DNA of 64,000 nucleotides from Brevundimonas sp. NIBR10. GTDB lineage: Bacteria > Pseudomonadota > Alphaproteobacteria > Caulobacterales > Caulobacteraceae. Positions within the stretch are counted from its first letter, which is position 1, and each line of letters begins with the position of its first letter. The notes under the pieces were generated by a model. It was not told the DNA's origin. It saw only the letters and a list, made by a program, of their open reading frames with translations, and did not search any database. The translations under genes were made by a program, and so were the position numbers. The DNA lies in NCBI RefSeq assembly GCF_027912515.1, contig NZ_CP115464.1, forward strand, positions 3,139,501 through 3,203,500, read 5' to 3'. This document shows, in pieces, positions 1 through 11,025 of the stretch.

Positions 1-52
1 CCGGAGAGCGGGATTAAGCGAGCATCCCACCCTCCAGATTCAAGAGAAGCCT

Positions 53-1087
53 ATGTCCATCCTCGATAAAATTCTCGGCAAGGACGAAACGCCGCGCGAC
101 ACGCCTGCCAAGCCCGACATGGCCATGGGCAAGGTGCTGGACACCCTGGCCGGACTGGGCGGCAAGCCGATCGAGACCCTGACGGCGCAGGAGGCGCGGC
201 TGCAGCCGACACCCACCGATGCGGTGAAGAAGATTCTGCGCGAGGCGGTCAAGGACGAGAACCCGTCAATGGGCATCCAGACGCGCGACATCACCATCGA
301 CGGCGCGGCCGGCCCTCTCCAGGCCCGCGTCTACAGCCCCGATCCCGACAGCGACGACCTGAAGCCACTGGTCGTCTATTTCCACGGCGGCGGTTTCGTG
401 ATCGCCGACCTCGACGTCTACGACGGCGGGCCGCGCGGGGTGTCACGGTTTGCCGACGTGGTGGTGCTGTCGGTCCACTATCGCCAGGCCCCGGAGAACA
501 AGTTCCCGGCGGCACATGAGGACGCTGTCGCGGCCTGGAAATGGGCGGTTGCCAATGCCCAGTCGATCGGTGGTGACCCTCGTCGGATCGCGGTGATGGG
601 TGAAAGCGCGGGCGGCAACCTGGCCATCAATGTCTCGATTGCGGCGCGCGATCAGGGGCTGCAGGCACCCATGCATCAGGTTCTGGTCTATCCGCTGGTC
701 GGCACCGACCTCGACAACGAAAGCTATCGCGAGAACGCCACGGCCAAGCCGCTGAACAAGCCGATGATCGAATGGTTCGTGAAACAGACCTTCGCCGACC
801 TGTCCGATCTGATCGATCCGCGCGTCAATGTCGTCGGCAATGCCGACCTGCGCGGTCTGCCGTCGTCCACGGTCATCACGGCCGAGATCGACCCACTGCG
901 GACCGAGGGCGAGAAGCTGGCCGAACTGCTGGAAGCGGCCGGTGTCGATACCCGGTCCAAGACCTTCAACGGTTCGACGCACGAGTTCTTCGGCATGGGG
1001 CTGGTGGTGCCGGACGCGGCGGTGGCCCAGCAGTTCGCGGCGCATGAGCTGAAGCGGGCGTTCGGCACGGCCATCCTGCCGATCTGA
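53..1087 (+). CDS. alpha/beta hydrolase, hormone-sensitive-lipase-like esterase
   Basis: A 344-residue cytoplasmic esterase of the HSL family (family IV). The oxyanion-hole motif HGGGF is at residues 111-115 and the nucleophile elbow GESAG is at 183-187 with Ser185. An acidic residue in AEIDPLR (about 280) and the His of STHEFFG (about 317) complete a plausible Ser-Asp-His triad. The first 75 residues form a helical cap, as usual in the family. There is no signal peptide. An AGAGAAG stretch just before the ATG serves as ribosome binding site. It converges on the deaminase gene with 6 bp between stop codons. The true ester substrate cannot be told from sequence. Confidence 0.9.
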   Translation: MSILDKILGKDETPRDTPAKPDMAMGKVLDTLAGLGGKPIETLTAQEARLQPTPTDAVKKILREAVKDENPSMGIQTRDITIDGAAGPLQARVYSPDPDSDDLKPLVVYFHGGGFVIADLDVYDGGPRGVSRFADVVVLSVHYRQAPENKFPAAHEDAVAAWKWAVANAQSIGGDPRRIAVMGESAGGNLAINVSIAARDQGLQAPMHQVLVYPLVGTDLDNESYRENATAKPLNKPMIEWFVKQTFADLSDLIDPRVNVVGNADLRGLPSSTVITAEIDPLRTEGEKLAELLEAAGVDTRSKTFNGSTHEFFGMGLVVPDAAVAQQFAAHELKRAFGTAILPI

Positions 1088-1093
1088 CGGCGA

Positions 1094-2125
<1,032 letters not shown>

Positions 2126-2146
2126 TTATCCCAAGTTCGATCCGTC

Positions 2147-3949
2147 TTACATCCGCTCCGGCGTCTCGATCCCCAGCACATCCAGCGCCAGCACCAGTTG
2201 GTCCAGCGCCGCCTTCGACAGGGCCAGCCGCGAGCCGCGCGTGGCGTCGTCCGGCGCGATCAGTACCGGGCAGGCGGCGTAGAATTTCGAGAAACTCTGC
2301 GCCAGCCGATAGGCGTGTTCGGCGATCAGGTGCGGCATCCGCTTGTCGTAGGCGTCCGACACCGCCTGATCGAAGGCGTCCAGCGTCAGGGCCAGATCGC
2401 GCTCGGCCGATTCGACGATGGCGATCGGCGACACACCCGCGCCCTGTTCGGCCGCGCGGCGCAGCAAGGAGCGGATGCGGACGACCTGATACAACAGATA
2501 CGGCCCCGTCTTGCCCTCGAAGCTCATGAAGCGGTCGAGATCGAAGACGTAGCTGGTGGTGCGGCTGTTCGACAGGTCGGCGAATTTCAGGGCGGCGATG
2601 GCGACCTTGTGGGCCGTGGCCTCGAACTCTTCGGGCGACAGGTCGGCGCCGAGATTGGCCTCGGTCAGACGGGCGCGGGCCTTGTCCCGGGCCTGGGTGA
2701 TCAGGTCGTGCAGCTTCAGGACGCCGCCGGCGCGGGTCTTGAACGGCTTTCCGTCCGTGCCGTTCATGGTGCCGAAGCCGAGATGCTCCAGCGTGCCCTT
2801 TTCGGCGTATCCGGCCAGGTAGGCGGCGCGGAACACCTGTTCGAAATGTTCGGCCTGACGCTCGTCCACGACATACAGGATCAGGTCGGGGTCGATGGTC
2901 TCGCGACGATCAACGATCGTGGCCATGTCGGTCGTGCCGTACATGGCCGAACCCTCGGAGCTGATCACCAGCAGCGGCGGCGGGCTGGGGGCCTCGATCA
3001 CCGAGCCGTCGGCCAGCTTCTTCTTGCGGGTCTCGCCGGGGCCGGCGACGTGGACCACGCGCGCACCGTCATCCTGGACCAGCAGGCCCCTGGCCTCCAG
3101 ATGGGCGATCATCTCGGCCATCCGCGGATCGGCGTCGCTCTCGCCGTTCCACAGGTCGAAGGTGACGCCCAAGGCACCGAACTCGCGTTCCAGGGCAGTG
3201 CGGCTGACGGCCACGAAATGCTGCCACAGCGCGCGATAGCCGGGCCGGCCGGCCTGAAGCTCGGCCGTGGCCTTGCGGGCGCGGTCGCGGAAGGCCGGGT
3301 CTTCCTTGGCCTGGGCGGCGGCGGCGGGATACAGCCGTTCGAGATCTTCGAGGCTGACGGGGCTCTGGTCCGGGAAGGGGCCCTCACCGTCGGTCAGAAA
3401 CGCGTCCGCCCTGCCCTCATCGCCGACGGCGACGATCAGCAACCCCATCTGGAAACCCCAGTCGCCGAAATGGGCGTCGCCCCAGACGGTGTCGCCGCGC
3501 AGGCGGAACAGTCGCTTCAGGCTCTCGCCGATGATGGAGGAGCGCAGGTGCCCGACGTGCATCGGCTTGGCCACGTTTGGCCCGGCGTAATCGATGACGA
3601 CCTTGCGCGGCGTGGTGACAGCCGATGCGCCGGCAAGCACGGTATCCCCGGCGATCGCCTCGGCGCGCGTCGCCAATGTCGCTTCGGCGACCTTGAAGTT
3701 GATGAACCCCGGCCCCGCCACCTCGACGCCCGACAAGCGCGGATCGCCGGACAGGCGTGCGGCGACGCGGGTCGCCAGATCGCGCGGATTAGCCTTCAGC
3801 GCCTTGGCGGCGGCGAGTGCGCCGTTGGACTGGAAGTCGGCAAGGTCGGGGCGGTCGGACGTCGTTACCCGGGCCAGCGACGCGTCCACGCCTTCGGCGG
3901 CGAAGGCGGCGGCCACCGCTTCGCCCAGTTCGGTCTTGAGGTCGGCCAT
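2147..3949 (-). CDS. argS: arginyl-tRNA synthetase
   Basis: A 600-residue class I aminoacyl-tRNA synthetase that charges tRNA-Arg. The N-terminal Add-1 domain covers about residues 1-85. The HIGH-type signature HVGHLRS lies near residue 130 in the context [15 protein letters not shown]. The C-terminal DALR anticodon-binding domain ends with the typical [13 protein letters not shown]. Length matches the family. The ATG overlaps the TAA of the upstream gene as TAATG, so translation of the two is probably coupled. The pairing of argS with a SPOR- or signal-peptide-bearing protein is common in Caulobacterales. Confidence 0.97.
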   Translation of the reverse strand: MADLKTELGEAVAAAFAAEGVDASLARVTTSDRPDLADFQSNGALAAAKALKANPRDLATRVAARLSGDPRLSGVEVAGPGFINFKVAEATLATRAEAIAGDTVLAGASAVTTPRKVVIDYAGPNVAKPMHVGHLRSSIIGESLKRLFRLRGDTVWGDAHFGDWGFQMGLLIVAVGDEGRADAFLTDGEGPFPDQSPVSLEDLERLYPAAAAQAKEDPAFRDRARKATAELQAGRPGYRALWQHFVAVSRTALEREFGALGVTFDLWNGESDADPRMAEMIAHLEARGLLVQDDGARVVHVAGPGETRKKKLADGSVIEAPSPPPLLVISSEGSAMYGTTDMATIVDRRETIDPDLILYVVDERQAEHFEQVFRAAYLAGYAEKGTLEHLGFGTMNGTDGKPFKTRAGGVLKLHDLITQARDKARARLTEANLGADLSPEEFEATAHKVAIAALKFADLSNSRTTSYVFDLDRFMSFEGKTGPYLLYQVVRIRSLLRRAAEQGAGVSPIAIVESAERDLALTLDAFDQAVSDAYDKRMPHLIAEHAYRLAQSFSKFYAACPVLIAPDDATRGSRLALSKAALDQLVLALDVLGIETPERM

Positions 3950-4638
3950 TACTGAGCGGGGGGCTGGGCGACCGGCGCGGTGCCGGCGTTGACGCGGAAC
4001 CGGCTGCCGTCGCGGTTGAAGGCGGCCATTTCGGGCGTGACGTCAAAGCCGACCAGGACCTCGAAGTTCGAGCCAGAGGTCTCGGCGTTGGCGCGCGGAA
4101 TGACGATCGTCTTTTCCTGGGTCACCGAGGCGGTGCGGGCACCCTCGAAATCCACCGGCAGGTCGAAATATTCCTTGGCCAGGACCGCCTCGTTTCGGGC
4201 GGTGACGGCGATCCAGTAGCGATATGTGCGCTGATCGGCCGTCGCCTGGGCGCCGCGGCCCAGGTTGAACAGCAGGTCCATCTGGACGGTGATCGGCTCA
4301 TCCCCGCGATAGCTGCAGCCGGCGGTGACGCCCTCGATCTCGCCGGTATAGCCGACGTTGGCGACGGCCGGGCGGTTGTCCGCCAGTTCGACGTAGCGGG
4401 CGGCGTCGTAGAGGATCTTCACATAGGGACAGGGTCCGGCGTTGGCGCGCTGGTTCAGCGGCGCGATACGCGCAGGACGGCGGCTGGCACCCTCTTCTTC
4501 CTGACCCTGCTGGCGGTCACGCTGGCCCTGCTGCTGCTGACCCGGCATGGACTGGGCGTGAGCCGCGACCGGAACCGAACCGGCGAACAGGGCGACGGCA
4601 GCCAGGGCGGCGGTCTGAACGGAGATAACGCGACGCAT
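3949..4638 (-). CDS. secreted protein of unknown function upstream of argS
   Basis: This 229-residue protein has a clear signal peptide (RR near the N-terminus, hydrophobic core, AHAQS cleavage region at about 25-29), followed by a Gln/Arg/Glu-rich low-complexity stretch (30-55) and a globular beta-rich domain. Two cysteines, in PCPY and GCSY, may form a disulfide. I chose the ATG at 4638 because the signal peptide starts there; an in-frame extension to 4737 would place 33 unlikely residues ahead of it. I recognise it only as a protein that recurs upstream of argS in Caulobacter relatives. Its role is unknown. Location is probably periplasm or outer envelope. Confidence 0.8.
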   Translation of the reverse strand: MRRVISVQTAALAAVALFAGSVPVAAHAQSMPGQQQQGQRDRQQGQEEEGASRRPARIAPLNQRANAGPCPYVKILYDAARYVELADNRPAVANVGYTGEIEGVTAGCSYRGDEPITVQMDLLFNLGRGAQATADQRTYRYWIAVTARNEAVLAKEYFDLPVDFEGARTASVTQEKTIVIPRANAETSGSNFEVLVGFDVTPEMAAFNRDGSRFRVNAGTAPVAQPPAQ

Positions 4639-4678
4639 CAAGGGAAGTATCCGACAGCCGAAAGGAGGCGCTGCACAG

Positions 4679-4694
4679 GGGTCGGCGCCGACCC
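4679..4694. promoter_or_regulatory. 16-bp perfect palindrome between divergent genes
   Basis: GGGTCGGCGCCGACCC reads the same on both strands and sits between the divergently transcribed secreted-protein/argS unit and ispH. Its position fits an operator for a dimeric regulator. In such GC-rich DNA a chance palindrome is also possible, and no regulator is known to me for it. Confidence 0.3.
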
Positions 4695-4782
4695 TGCCAC
4701 GCTGGGTGCTGATAGCGGCTAAAGCGAGGCGCGGCAAACGCTCGCGGTGGCGATCAGCGGCCGGAACCGCTACCTAGAGGGC

Positions 4783-5739
4783 ATGAACGCGATTTCCCCG
4801 AACCGCCGACCGATGAATGTTCGTCTGGCCACGCCACGCGGCTTCTGCGCCGGGGTCGATCGCGCCATCCAGATCGTCGAGCGGGCGATCGAGAAGTTCG
4901 GCGCGCCCGTCTATGTCCGCCACGAGATCGTCCACAACAAGCATGTGGTCGAGCGCCTGAAGGTCATGGGCGCGGTCTTCGTCAAGGAACTGGACGAATG
5001 TCCCGACGATCGGCCCGTCGTCTTCTCGGCCCACGGGGTGCCCAAGTCGGTGCCGGCGGCGGCGGGCGCGCGCCAGATGCTGTACCTCGACGCCACCTGC
5101 CCCCTGGTCTCCAAGGTCCATGTCGAGGCCGAGCGTCACCACGCCGCCGGCCGTCACATCCTGCTGATCGGCCACGCCGGTCACCCCGAGGTCGTCGGCA
5201 CCATGGGACAGCTGCCGGACGGTGCCATCACCCTGGTCGAGACGGTCGAGGATGCGCAGACGGTCCAGCGACCGGGCAACGCCCCCCTCGCCTATGCGAC
5301 CCAGACCACGCTCTCGATGGACGACACCGCAGAGATCCTGAGTGTGCTCAAGGCCCGGTTCCCCGAACTGCCGGACCCGCACAAGGAAGACATCTGCTAC
5401 GCCACCACAAACCGTCAGGAGGCCGTGAAGGGTCTGGCGGACGGATCGGACCTGGTGCTGGTGGTGGGCTCGCCGAACTCGTCGAACTCGGTGCGGCTGG
5501 TCGAGGTGGCGCTCAGGGCCGGGGCGGCGGATGCGCGGCTGGTCGATGATGCGTCCCATGTGGACTGGAGCTGGTTCGACGGCGTTTCGACCGTCGGCAT
5601 CACCGCCGGTGCCTCGGCCCCCGAACCGCTGATCCAAGCCCTGATCGAGGCGATCCGCGAGCGCTTCGACGTAACGATGATCGACGATCCCGGCGAACGG
5701 GAGACCGTGACGTTCAAACTGCCCCGCGTTCTCGCCTAA
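4783..5739 (+). CDS. ispH: 4-hydroxy-3-methylbut-2-enyl diphosphate reductase
   Basis: IspH (LytB) performs the last step of the MEP pathway and yields IPP and DMAPP. The three iron-sulfur cysteines are in [21 protein letters not shown] and the CYATTNRQ segment. The glutamate-bearing and substrate-binding blocks ([33 protein letters not shown]) are present in the expected order. The protein has 318 residues from the ATG at 4783, which follows AGAGGG. A GTG at 4747 and an ATG at 4813 are possible alternatives, the latter giving a start immediately before the conserved core. Confidence 0.96.
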   Translation: MNAISPNRRPMNVRLATPRGFCAGVDRAIQIVERAIEKFGAPVYVRHEIVHNKHVVERLKVMGAVFVKELDECPDDRPVVFSAHGVPKSVPAAAGARQMLYLDATCPLVSKVHVEAERHHAAGRHILLIGHAGHPEVVGTMGQLPDGAITLVETVEDAQTVQRPGNAPLAYATQTTLSMDDTAEILSVLKARFPELPDPHKEDICYATTNRQEAVKGLADGSDLVLVVGSPNSSNSVRLVEVALRAGAADARLVDDASHVDWSWFDGVSTVGITAGASAPEPLIQALIEAIRERFDVTMIDDPGERETVTFKLPRVLA

Positions 5740-5780
5740 GCCGGTTGCGACCGAGGCTCGTCTCAAACCGCTTGCTTTGA

Positions 5781-5792
5781 GACACCGGTGTC
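5781..5792. promoter_or_regulatory. putative LacI-family operator
   Basis: GACACCGGTGTC is a perfect 12-bp palindrome with a central CG, the usual form of LacI-family operators of sugar regulators in Caulobacterales and Xanthomonadales. It lies 58 bp before the start of the large secreted LamG-domain gene, in a promoter-proximal position. A second small inverted repeat (TCTCAAA and TTTGAGA, 5761-5782) touches its left side. No LacI-type regulator is encoded in this window. Confidence 0.5.
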
Positions 5793-5849
5793 ATAACCTG
5801 AGCCCAAGCGGTCGATCAAGCCGCACAGGGACGACGCCGAGGTACAGTC

Positions 5850-8800
5850 ATGCTTGCTCTTCGCTCCACCGCCTGCGTGGCCGCGCTTCTGGCCGGGCTC
5901 GCCCTGCCGTCCCTGGCCCAGGCGCAGAACCCCTCGCCTGCCGGTGACGGACTGCTGTTCCGGATGTCGGCCGATACGGGGCTGACGGCCGATGTGGCGG
6001 CAGGTCAGGCGGAACCCACCTTCGCCGACAAGATCACCCAGAAACCCACCGGCGGCACCGACGGCGGCTATCTTGAGGGCACCGACGACCAGCAACTGGC
6101 CTGGTCGGCACCCGGCAACATCTATGCCCAGAGAGGCACGATCGCCTTCGACTGGCGGCCTCGCTACGCGACCGGGCCGACGCCCTTCGTCCTGTTCCGG
6201 GTCGGGTACGCCAACCATTCCAGCTGGGACATGACCTTCCTGCGGATCGACTGGAACGGCGAAGGTTTCGATGCCTTCGTCACCGACAACAACCTGGCCC
6301 GCGTCCGGGTGTCGTGGAAGATGCCCGAAGCACCCGCACCAGACGCCTGGATGCATCTGGCTTTCAGCTGGGACGAGGCCGAGGGCGTTGTGCTTTATGT
6401 CGACGGCGAGCGGGTGGCGGCGACGCGGACCCCGGCGGTGCTCGACGCCGCGCTGGATCAGTTCGGCACGGCCGGACGGATCGTGTCGCCGATCCAGGTT
6501 CACAGCCGCTACAGCTTCACGCGCGGCTCCGACTATGACGACCTGCGCATCTATGACCACGCGCTGGATCAGGGCGAGGTGCAGGCTCTGGTGAGTCCCG
6601 CCGCAAACCCTGTGACGTCCTCGGCTCCGGCTGACTGGCGGCCCGCCTGGGATCGCCGCTTCGGCTTCGATCAGGGTCCGGCGCCCTATCTCGCCGATCC
6701 GGTGACCCGCATCCGCCGGGTCGAGTTCACGGACCAGCGCGACATCGCCCAGCGACTGATGTTCGGCAACGACGGCATCCGCGAGACCACCTGGCCCGGC
6801 GTCTACAACCGGTCGCGCCTGACGGGACGCAGCGACTATTTCATCCTGCCCGACTGGGACGTCTATTCCATGGGCGGCAAGTCGGCGACCTGGTTCCTGC
6901 CTGACGAACCGTGGAACCAGGTGGAGATCCAGGGGGCCGCCTTCGGCACCCTGTCGGCCGTCGATGCCACCATCGCATCCAGCAAGATCGTGGACGCCGG
7001 CGCGCCCCAGCCCCTGGCCAGCCGCCCGCGCGGAGCCGAGCGCACGACGACGCGTGTCGAGGGTCGCGACGGCGGCGCGATCCGCTTCGTCAATGTCGAG
7101 CAGGAGACCCCGATCCAGGAGATCGGCGTCTACAACGTCACGGCCGGCGCTGTGCCCGACAGCCTCGGCGACTATCGCTATGTCGTGCGCGCAGGGGTCG
7201 AGCCATCCTATGTCGCCACCGACGACCTGTCGGCCTTCATCGCCGGGCGTTATCCGGCCGAGGAACGCGACACCGTCGCCGCCCTGCCCGCCAGCGCTCC
7301 GACCGCGCCGCGCACAACGGCGCTGAACGGCGCCCGCCCCATCGCCCACGTCGTCATCCCGATCGAGTTCCGGCGCGGCCGGGCCGCCGGACCCCTGATC
7401 CGCAATGTGCCGACGCTCAGCTATCAGGAGGCGGGCGGTCTCGACGGGCTGGTGCTGGAGATCCCGGCCCTGACCGCGACGCCGGGCCCGGACGGGCTGA
7501 TCTCGCTGAACATCCGGGTCAAGGATCCGACCTGGGCCCTGCGCGACCTGCTGGACATCAACGTCTCGGTCAGGCCGGGCGAGGCGCGGACGGTGTTCCT
7601 GGATACGCGCGACCGGGTGCTGGACAACGACAACAGCCTGTACCTGACCGTGGCATCGTCGGCCGCCGACTTCAGCGCCCAGGGCCTGGACGGGATGGCC
7701 GTGCGGCTGATCTTCAAGGACCGCGACGCCGCCCGGCCCGAGCACGTCGCCGACCGGCTGATGCAGATCAAGGACAGCTATGGCTTCCTGGTCGAGGAAC
7801 GCCAGATCACGCGCGACCTGGCCCTGTTCGACCAATTCTATCTGGACCTGACCGACCTGCTGCGGGTCGATCCCGGCAATGTCGAGGGCCGGGCCTACTG
7901 GAGCGAGTGGAACGCGTCCCAGCCCCTGCCCGCCTTCACCCAGGCCACGCCGCCGGCGGGCGTTCCGCTGTGGGCCTTCCGCCAGGTCGAGGACCTGAAA
8001 CAGGTGCGGACCTTCATCAACTGGTGGATCGACAATCGCCAGGTCGAGGGTGAGTTCGGCGGAGGCATTTCCGACGACACCGACATGACCAACCAGTGGG
8101 TCGGCCCGGCCCTGATGGGCGTCGACCCGGACAAGTTCAACGCCTCCCTCCTGGCCCTGATCGAGGCCAGCTATCGCAACGGGATGTGGGACAACGGCCT
8201 GGGCATGATCCAGACCGACGAGCTTCACGTCTATGAGGAGGGCGTCAACGCGATCAGCCAGGCGGCCATGCTGAACCGGGGCGATCCGAAGACGATCGAG
8301 CGGCTGATGGCGACCGCGCGGCGCTACAGCGACCTGACCCAGGTCAATGCGGCGGGGCACCGGCACATCATCTCGTCCAACTTCTCCGGTTCGCTGTTCG
8401 CGCGGGATACGCCCTGGGACTGGTCCAAGTCGCAGTCGAACCTGATCCTGCATCCCGGGTATGCACTAGTCGACTACAACGGGTCGCCGCGCCTGAAGGC
8501 CCTGCTGCTGGAACTGGCCGACGGCTATCTGGCGCACGGCAAGCCGGGAGCGGACGGCGTGGTCACCTGGCCCGCCGACATCAACTGGACGACGGACGCC
8601 CAGCGCGGCACGGGTCTGGGGCCGACCAACATGCTGCTCTGGGCCTCGTATCGCTGGACCGGTGAAGCCAGATATCTGACGCCGATGGGCGAGCCGGGAT
8701 CGCCCGGCTGGTCCGGCATCACCGCCGACGTCGCGCGCGAGCTCAAGCGCCCCGAGATCAGCCAGGGATGGGTGGCCGCCGCCGCCAGACCGGGCGCGTC

Positions 8801-9641
8801 GCCGGACGCCCTGACCTTCGCCGCCGCGGAGACCGGCGACCGCTCGCTGCTGGAGCGGCTGTACGCCGACGAGATCCGCTTCGCCTCGGTGCGGATGACG
8901 ATGCAGACCGAGGATCACTGGTGGTCCGACCGGGTCGATGTACCGTCGGACCAGCTGCAGCGCGCCCGGCTGGGCGGCGTCGCCCATGTCCGCAACCGGA
9001 TCGTGCCCGGCAACCGGATCAGCTGGCGCTTCGACGACGCCGGGGATGCGCTGAAGACGGCGATCCTGGTGCGCGAGCCGGCGGCCGACGGTTTCCGCGT
9101 CGTGGTCTGGAACCTGGCCGACCGGCCTGTCGCCGCGACGATCTCGGGCGGTCAGGTCACGCCGGGCCAATGGACGGTGACGCAAGGGATCGACGCGGAC
9201 GGCGACGACCGGCCGGACGCGGGTACCGCATCGACCGTGGCGTTCGGGCCCGGAGAGGGGGTGCCGGTCACCCTGCCGTTGGGGGCCAGCGTCATCACCT
9301 TCGCCCTGACCGAGGCAGGCCCGGCCATGGCCACCCGGCCCGACGTCGGAATCGGCGTGGACGACGTCGTGCGCCGCGGCGGACGGCTGTCGGTCACGGT
9401 CCACGGCCTGGGGGGCGTCGCCTCTCCGGCCGGGCGTGTTGTCCTCGAAGGACCGGATGGGGCCGTGCTGGCCAGCACCCGGTTCGCAAGCCTGGCGGCA
9501 CCCGATGACCTTCAGCCCAAGGTCCAGACGGTGACCCTGTCGGTGCCACGGCCCGCTCCGGCAGGATCGAGGGTGCGGCTGGTGCTGGACGGTGAACCCC
9601 TGGAGATCAGCGCCGCGAACAACGTCCGTCCCCTGCCCTGA
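5850..9641 (+). CDS. very large secreted LamG-domain protein, candidate carbohydrate-active enzyme
   Basis: The product has 1263 residues. Residues 1-26 are a signal peptide ending AQAQ. A LamG/concanavalin-like jelly-roll follows (about 90-250, ending in the DYDDLRIYDHALDQGEV block typical of such domains). Residues about 270-640 are beta-rich. A region at about 690-970, rich in Trp, Asn and acidic residues (FINWWIDNRQ, DTDMTNQW, WDNGLGMIQTDELH, DINWTTDAQ), looks like an alpha-helical toroid as found in polysaccharide lyases and glycoside hydrolases. The C-terminus (about 1150-1263) is an Ig-like or CARDB-like module. No family can be named with confidence. A LacI-type operator upstream supports a role in glycan use. 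Confidence 0.75.
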   Translation: MLALRSTACVAALLAGLALPSLAQAQNPSPAGDGLLFRMSADTGLTADVAAGQAEPTFADKITQKPTGGTDGGYLEGTDDQQLAWSAPGNIYAQRGTIAFDWRPRYATGPTPFVLFRVGYANHSSWDMTFLRIDWNGEGFDAFVTDNNLARVRVSWKMPEAPAPDAWMHLAFSWDEAEGVVLYVDGERVAATRTPAVLDAALDQFGTAGRIVSPIQVHSRYSFTRGSDYDDLRIYDHALDQGEVQALVSPAANPVTSSAPADWRPAWDRRFGFDQGPAPYLADPVTRIRRVEFTDQRDIAQRLMFGNDGIRETTWPGVYNRSRLTGRSDYFILPDWDVYSMGGKSATWFLPDEPWNQVEIQGAAFGTLSAVDATIASSKIVDAGAPQPLASRPRGAERTTTRVEGRDGGAIRFVNVEQETPIQEIGVYNVTAGAVPDSLGDYRYVVRAGVEPSYVATDDLSAFIAGRYPAEERDTVAALPASAPTAPRTTALNGARPIAHVVIPIEFRRGRAAGPLIRNVPTLSYQEAGGLDGLVLEIPALTATPGPDGLISLNIRVKDPTWALRDLLDINVSVRPGEARTVFLDTRDRVLDNDNSLYLTVASSAADFSAQGLDGMAVRLIFKDRDAARPEHVADRLMQIKDSYGFLVEERQITRDLALFDQFYLDLTDLLRVDPGNVEGRAYWSEWNASQPLPAFTQATPPAGVPLWAFRQVEDLKQVRTFINWWIDNRQVEGEFGGGISDDTDMTNQWVGPALMGVDPDKFNASLLALIEASYRNGMWDNGLGMIQTDELHVYEEGVNAISQAAMLNRGDPKTIERLMATARRYSDLTQVNAAGHRHIISSNFSGSLFARDTPWDWSKSQSNLILHPGYALVDYNGSPRLKALLLELADGYLAHGKPGADGVVTWPADINWTTDAQRGTGLGPTNMLLWASYRWTGEARYLTPMGEPGSPGWSGITADVARELKRPEISQGWVAAAARPGASPDALTFAAAETGDRSLLERLYADEIRFASVRMTMQTEDHWWSDRVDVPSDQLQRARLGGVAHVRNRIVPGNRISWRFDDAGDALKTAILVREPAADGFRVVVWNLADRPVAATISGGQVTPGQWTVTQGIDADGDDRPDAGTASTVAFGPGEGVPVTLPLGASVITFALTEAGPAMATRPDVGIGVDDVVRRGGRLSVTVHGLGGVASPAGRVVLEGPDGAVLASTRFASLAAPDDLQPKVQTVTLSVPRPAPAGSRVRLVLDGEPLEISAANNVRPLP

Positions 9642-9662
9642 GGCCCGGCGGGCGGGCCCCGG

Positions 9663-10490
9663 TCATGCCGGACGAAGGCCCGCCAGCACCGCAGGCAGTA
9701 TCTCGGGCAGGTCCTCGGCGATCAGCCCGGGGCCGAATCGCGCCGCCGCATCCGCATGCAGCCAGACCGCCGCCCGCACGGCCTCGAAACTGTCCATCCG
9801 CTGGGCGATCAGGCCGCCGATCATCCCGGCCAGGACGTCGCCGCTGCCTGCTGTGGCCAGCCAGGGCACGCCGTTGTCATTGACCGCGACCCGTCCGTCC
9901 GGCGCGGCGATCACCGTCTGCGGTCCCTTGAGCACCACCACGGCCCCCGCCTGTCCGGCCGCGACCCTCGCCGCCGCCTCTCGCCCCTGGGCCAGCAATC
10001 CCGGGAATATCCGCTCGAACTCCCCCTCATGCGGCGTCAGCACGTCGTCGCGATCCAGACAGGCGAACAGCACAGCCGGCCGGTCGCGGAAGATCGTCAG
10101 GGCGTCGGCGTCCACCACCAGGGCCGCGCCCGTCCGGGCCAGGGCCTGCAGATTATGCACCGTCCCCTCACCCAGCCCCGCCGCCGGTCCGATGACGACG
10201 GCGTCAAGCGGCTCGGCCAGCTTCATCAGGGCCTCGGGCGAGGCGAACTCGTCGACCATCACGGCCTCCACCGCCGCCGCAACGATCAGTGCCGCGTCCG
10301 GGGGGCAGAGGATTCGCACCAGCCCGGCCCCGATCCGCAAACCGCCTCTCGCCGCCAGCCGCGCGGCGCCGGTCCTCAGCGCCGGACCCGAAACCACCCC
10401 CAGCCTGCCCCTCTCATGCTTGTGGGTTTGCAGAGTCGGCCAGGGAAACAGTGCGCGCCACGATCCGGGCGTGGAATATTCTTGCGTCAT
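9663..10490 (-). CDS. nnrD: ADP-dependent (S)-NAD(P)H-hydrate dehydratase
   Basis: This 275-residue ribokinase-like enzyme repairs hydrated NAD(P)H. Visible signatures are KHERGRLGVVSG near the N-terminus, VIGPAAG, the HEGEF block, VVLKGPQTVI and the GSGDVLAG nucleotide-binding motif near residue 210. Most bacteria fuse it to the epimerase (NnrE, YjeF N-terminal domain), but here only the dehydratase half exists and no epimerase is adjacent. The start at 10490 is the Met before TQEYSTP; the longer open frame to 10736 would run into glnB on the other strand and is not credible. It is divergent from glnB. Confidence 0.9.
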   Translation of the reverse strand: MTQEYSTPGSWRALFPWPTLQTHKHERGRLGVVSGPALRTGAARLAARGGLRIGAGLVRILCPPDAALIVAAAVEAVMVDEFASPEALMKLAEPLDAVVIGPAAGLGEGTVHNLQALARTGAALVVDADALTIFRDRPAVLFACLDRDDVLTPHEGEFERIFPGLLAQGREAAARVAAGQAGAVVVLKGPQTVIAAPDGRVAVNDNGVPWLATAGSGDVLAGMIGGLIAQRMDSFEAVRAAVWLHADAAARFGPGLIAEDLPEILPAVLAGLRPA

Positions 10491-10514
10491 GACGTTTCCG
10501 GGGCCGCACATTGA

Positions 10515-10949
<435 letters not shown>

Positions 10950-11025
10950 CGACTACAGTACCCGGCCGCGTCCGCGCGGTCGTTCGCGTTCCCTCTCTCC
11001 CCAGAAGAAACAGGACCACCCGAGA

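Noticed and set aside
5763..8453. 896-codon minus-strand frame opposite the LamG gene
   Set aside because: High-GC shadow frame without a start context; the plus strand has a signal peptide and recognisable domains.
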